NCBI GenBank assembly: GCA_964036315.1
Contig: OZ038479.1
Location: 62,253,304-62,317,303, forward strand
Direction of reading: 5' to 3'
DNA: 64,000 bases
Source of the DNA: Acanthosepion esculentum
Lineage: Eukaryota > Mollusca > Cephalopoda > Sepiida > Sepiidae
This document shows, in pieces, positions 59,801 to 64,000 of this stretch (positions are counted from its first letter, which is position 1; each line of letters opens with the position of its first letter). The notes under the pieces are model-generated. The model was not told where the DNA came from, made no database searches, and worked only from the letters and a program-made list of their open reading frames with translations. A program made the translations under genes and the position numbers.

Positions 59801-62800
59801 ATGAAAACGAAGAAAACAAATGAAAATATTGCATATTTTGATCATTTTCAAATGAAAATGCTGAAAACAAATGAAAATATTGCATATTTTGAACATTTTC
59901 AAATGAAAACGAAGAAAACAAATGAAAATACTGCATATTTTGATCATTTTCAAATGAAAATGCTGAAAACAAATGAAAATATTGCATATTTTGAACATTT
60001 TCAAATGAAAACGAAGAAAACAAATGAAAATATTGCATATTTGGTCATTTTCAAATGAAAATATTGCATATTTTGATCATTTTCAAATGAAAACGAAGAA
60101 AACAAATGAAAATATTGCATATTTTGATCATTTTCAAATGAAAACGAAGAAAACAAATGAAAATATTGCATATTTTGATCATTTTCAAATGAAAACGAAG
60201 AAAACAAATGAAAATATTGCATATTTTGATCATTTTCAAATGAAAATGCTGAAAAGAAATGGAAATATTGCATATTTTGATCATTTTCAAATGAAAACGA
60301 AGAAAACAAATGAAAATATTGCATATTTTGATCATTTTCAAATGAAAATGCTGAAAACAAATGAGAATATTGCATATTTTGAATATTTTCAAATGAAAAC
60401 GAAGAAAACAAATGAAAATATTGCATATTTTGATCATTTTCAAATGAAAATGCTGAAAGGAAATGAAAATATTGCATATTTTGATCATTTTCAAATGAAA
60501 ACGAAGAAAACAAATGAAAATATTGCATATTTTGATCATTTTCAAATGAAAACGAAGGAAACAAATGAAATATTGCATATTTTGATAATTTTCAAATGAA
60601 AAAAAAGAAAACAAATGAAAATATTGCATATTTTGAACATTTTCAAATGAAAACGAAGAAAACAAATGAAAATATTGCATATTTTGAACATTTTCAAATG
60701 AAAACGAAGAAAACAAATGAAAATATTTCATATTTGGTCATTTTCAAATGAAAATATTGCATATTTTGATCATTTTCAAATGAAAACGAAGAAAACAAAT
60801 GAAAATATTGCATATTTTGATCATTTTCAAATGAAAACGAAGAAAACAAATGAAAATATTGCATATTTTGATCATTTTCAAATGAAAACGAAGAAAACAC
60901 ATGAAAATATTGCATATTTTGATCATTTTCAAATGAAAACGAAGAAAACAAATGAAAATATTGCATATTTTGATCATTTTCAAATGAAAACGAAGAAAAC
61001 AAATGAAGATATTGCATATTTTGATCATTTTCAAATGAAAACGAAGAAAACAAATGAAAATATTGCATATTTTGATCATTTTCAAATGAAAACGAAGAAA
61101 ACAAATGAAAATATTGCATATTTTGATCATTTTCAAATGAAAATGCTGAAAACAAATGAAAATATTGCATATTTTGATCATTTTCAAATGAAAACGAAGA
61201 AAACAAATGAAAATATTGCATATTTTGATCATTTTCAAATGAAAACGAAGAAAACACATGAAAATATTGCATATTTTGATCATTTTCAAATGAAAACGAA
61301 GAAAACAAATGAAAATATTGCATATTTTCATCATTTTCAAATCAAAACGAAGAAAACAAATGAAAATATTGCATATTTTGATCATTTTCAAATGAAAACG
61401 AAGAAAACAAAAGTAAAATATTGCATATTTTGATCATTTTCAAATGAAAATGCTGAAAGGAAATGAAAATATTGCATATTTTGATCATTTTCAAATGAAA
61501 ACGAAGAAAACAAATGAAAATATTGCATATTTTGATCATTTTCAAATGAAAACGAAGGAAACAAATGAAATATTGCATATTTTGATAATTTTCAAATGAA
61601 AAAAAAGAAAACAAATGAAAATATTGCATATTTTGAACATTTTCAAATGAAAACGAAGAAAACAAATGAAAATATTGCATATTTTGAACATTTTCAAATG
61701 AAAACGAAGAAAACAAATGAAAATATTTCATATTTGGTCATTTTCAAATGAAAATATTGCATATTTTGATCATTTTCAAATGAAAACGAAGAAAACAAAT
61801 GAAAATATTGCATATTTTGATCATTTTCAAATGAAAACGAAGAAAACAAATGAAAATATTGCATATTTTGATCATTTTCAAATGAAAACGAAGAAAACAC
61901 ATGAAAATATTGCATATTTTGATCATTTTCAAATGAAAACGAAGAAAACAAATGAAAATATTGCATATTTTGATCATTTTCAAATGAAAACGAAGAAAAC
62001 AAATGAAGATATTGCATATTTTGATCATTTTCAAATGAAAACGAAGAAAACAAATGAAAATATTGCATATTTTGATCATTTTCAAATGAAAACGAAGAAA
62101 ACAAATGAAAATATTGCATATTTTGATCATTTTCAAATGAAAATGCTGAAAACAAATGAAAATATTGCATATTTTGATCATTTTCAAATGAAAACGAAGA
62201 AAACAAATGAAAATATTGCATATTTTGATCATTTTCAAATGAAAACGAAGAAAACACATGAAAATATTGCATATTTTGATCATTTTCAAATGAAAACGAA
62301 GAAAACAAATGAAAATATTGCATATTTTCATCATTTTCAAATCAAAACGAAGAAAACAAATGAAAATATTGCATATTTTGATCATTTTCAAATGAAAACG
62401 AAGAAAACAAAAGTAAAATATTGCATATTTTGATCATTTTCAAATGAAAATGCTGAAAACAAATGAAAATATTGCATATTTTGATCATTTTCAAATGAAA
62501 ACGAAGAAAACAAATGAAAATATTGCATATTTTGATCATTTTCAAATGAAAACGAAGAAAACAAATGAAAATATTGCATATTTTGAACATTTTCAAATGA
62601 AAACGAAGAAAACAAATGAAAATATTGCATATTTTGATCATTTTCAAATGAAAACGAAGAAAACAAATGAAAATATTGCATATTTTGATCATTTTCAAAT
62701 GAAAACGAAGAAAACAAATGAAAATATTGCATATTTTTATCATTTTCAAATGAAAATGCTGAAAACAAATGAAAATATTGCATATTTTGATCATTTTAAA

Positions 62801-64000
62801 ATGAAAATGCTGAAAACAAATGAAAATATTGCATATTTGGATCATTTTCAAATGAAAACGAAGAAAACAAATGAAAATATTGCATATTTTGATCATTTTC
62901 AAATGAAAACGAAGAAAACAAATGAAAATATTGCATATTTTGATCATTTTCAAATGAAAACGAAGAAAACAAATGAAAATATTGCATATTTTGATCATTT
63001 TAAAATGAAAATGCTGAAAACAAATGAAAATATTGCATATTTTAACCATTTTCATATGAAAACGAAAAAAACAAATGAAAATATTGCATATTTTGATCAT
63101 TTTCAAATGAAAATGCTGAAAACAAATGGGAATATTGCATATTTTGAACATTTTCAAATGAAAACGAAGAAAACAAATGAAAATATTGCATATTTTGATC
63201 ATTTTCAAATGAAAATGCTGAAAAGAAATGGAAATATTGCATATTTTGATCATTTTCAAATGAAAACGAAGAAAACAAATGAAAATATTGCATATTTTGA
63301 TCATTTTCAAATGAAAATGCTGAAAACAAATGAGAATATTGCATATTTTGAATATTTTCAAATGAAAACGAAGAAAACAAATGAAAATATTGCATATTTT
63401 GATCATTTTCAAATGAAAATGCTGAAAGGAAATGAAAATATTGCATATTTTGATCATTTTCAAATGAAAACGAAGAAAACAAATGAAAATATTGCATATT
63501 TTGATCATTTTCAAATGAAAACGAAGAAAACAAATGAAAATGTTGCATATTTTGATCATTTTCAAATGAAAAAAAAGAAAACACATGAAAATATTGCATA
63601 TTTTGATCATTTTCAAATGAAAACGAAGAAAACAAATGAAAATATTGCATATTTTGATCATTTTCAAATGAAAACGAAGAAAACAAATGAAGATATTGCA
63701 TATTTTGATCATTTTCAAATGAAAACGAAGAAAACAAATGAAAATATTGCATATTTTGATCATTTTAAAATGAAAATGCTGAAAACAAATGAAAATATTG
63801 CATATTTTAACCATTTTCATATGAAAACGAAAAAAACAAATGAAAATATTGCATATTTTGATCATTTTCAAATGAAAATGCTGAAAACAAATGGGAATAT
63901 TGCATATTTTGAACATTTTCAAATGAAAACGAAGAAAACAAATGAAAATATTGCATATTTTGATCATTTTCAAATGAAAATGCTGAAAAGAAATGGAAAT
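53826..64000 (+). repeat. homogeneous 51-bp satellite array
   Basis: About 200 head-to-tail monomers of 51 bp run to the window's end. The consensus is built from AAACGAAGAAAACAAATG, AAAATATTGCATATTTTG and ATCATTTTCAAATGA. Two monomer types are mixed: one with ACGAAG, one with ATGCTG at the same place. A second site varies between GATCATT and GAACATT. Eight 31-bp truncated monomers, marked by ATTTGGTCATTTTC, divide the array into blocks. The monomer length is a multiple of three and it lacks stops in several frames, so very long ORFs arise on both strands (for example 57851-60058 plus and 57878-60004 minus). These end at the truncated units or at small indels and are not annotated as genes. 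Confidence 0.97.
60440..62439 (+). repeat. 1000-bp direct tandem duplication within the satellite
   Basis: The block from about 60440 to 61439 recurs at 61440-62439 with an offset of exactly 1000. It includes rare private changes: GAAAGGAAATG, a one-base deletion in AAATGAAATATTGC, TGAAGATATTGC and the truncated monomer. Confidence 0.9.

Noticed and set aside
54003..63973. Dozens of long ORFs on both strands in the satellite
   Set aside because: They are frames of one 51-bp monomer, open on both strands at once, and they end at truncated units or indels. No start context or codon bias supports translation.
53826..64000. CRISPR-like array of regular repeats
   Set aside because: Monomers follow each other directly with no unique spacers, and the context is eukaryotic. 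It is a satellite.

Overview
This is an AT-rich metazoan genomic window with almost no host coding sequence. It contains only eukaryotic mobile-element families: Ty3/gypsy LTR elements, jockey/CR1-like and L1/Tx1-like LINEs, a Penelope-like element, Tc1/mariner remnants and non-autonomous inverted-repeat DNA. There is one small C2H2 zinc-finger exon and a very long satellite array. The mix of a CsRn1-like gypsy element (tRNA-Trp-like primer site, CHCC Gag box), a Penelope element with a GIY-YIG end and a C2H2 gene suggests a lophotrochozoan, perhaps a mollusc. That placement is inference; nothing here identifies the species.

Layout. 1-4.1 kb: AT-rich DNA with a (GT)n tract and a degraded LINE 3' end. 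4.1-19.1 kb: a nested LTR retrotransposon, both parts on the minus strand. The outer CsRn1-like element (repeats near 4736-5359 and 18502-19125) is split inside its RNase H region by a second gypsy element at 6858-16042. The inner element has complete LTRs, a 5-bp target duplication CAGTC, a primer site, a polypurine tract, gag, pol and a short env-like region with a furin-type site, fusion-peptide-like stretch and membrane anchor. Every coding region is broken by stops or frameshifts. 19.4-30.2 kb: a diverged non-autonomous repeat, a LINE fragment, a Penelope fragment (minus strand), the zinc-finger exon (26750-27061, minus strand) and two Tc1/mariner-type remnants.

30.2-45.7 kb: AT-rich DNA holding a solo LTR of the inner-element family with an intact 5-bp duplication (34152-35436), an L1/Tx1-like LINE with an exact 18-bp duplication (36136-39275), a 2-kb inverted-repeat element (41081-43116) and a short pol-less LTR element (44017-45717). 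45.7-64.0 kb: a satellite domain. Its left part (45.8-52.9 kb) is old and diverged, contains an inverted segment and carries a GC-richer 0.6-kb insertion. A solo LTR (52935-53825) marks the switch to a homogeneous array of about 200 monomers of 51 bp that runs off the window's right edge. Because 51 is a multiple of three and the monomer lacks stops in several frames, the array gives ORFs up to 735 codons on both strands; these are probably not genes.

The most interesting items are the phased 31-bp truncated monomers in the array, the env-like region of the inner gypsy element with patchy LTR divergence, the repeated near-perfect hairpins, and the unidentified 2-kb inverted-repeat family.
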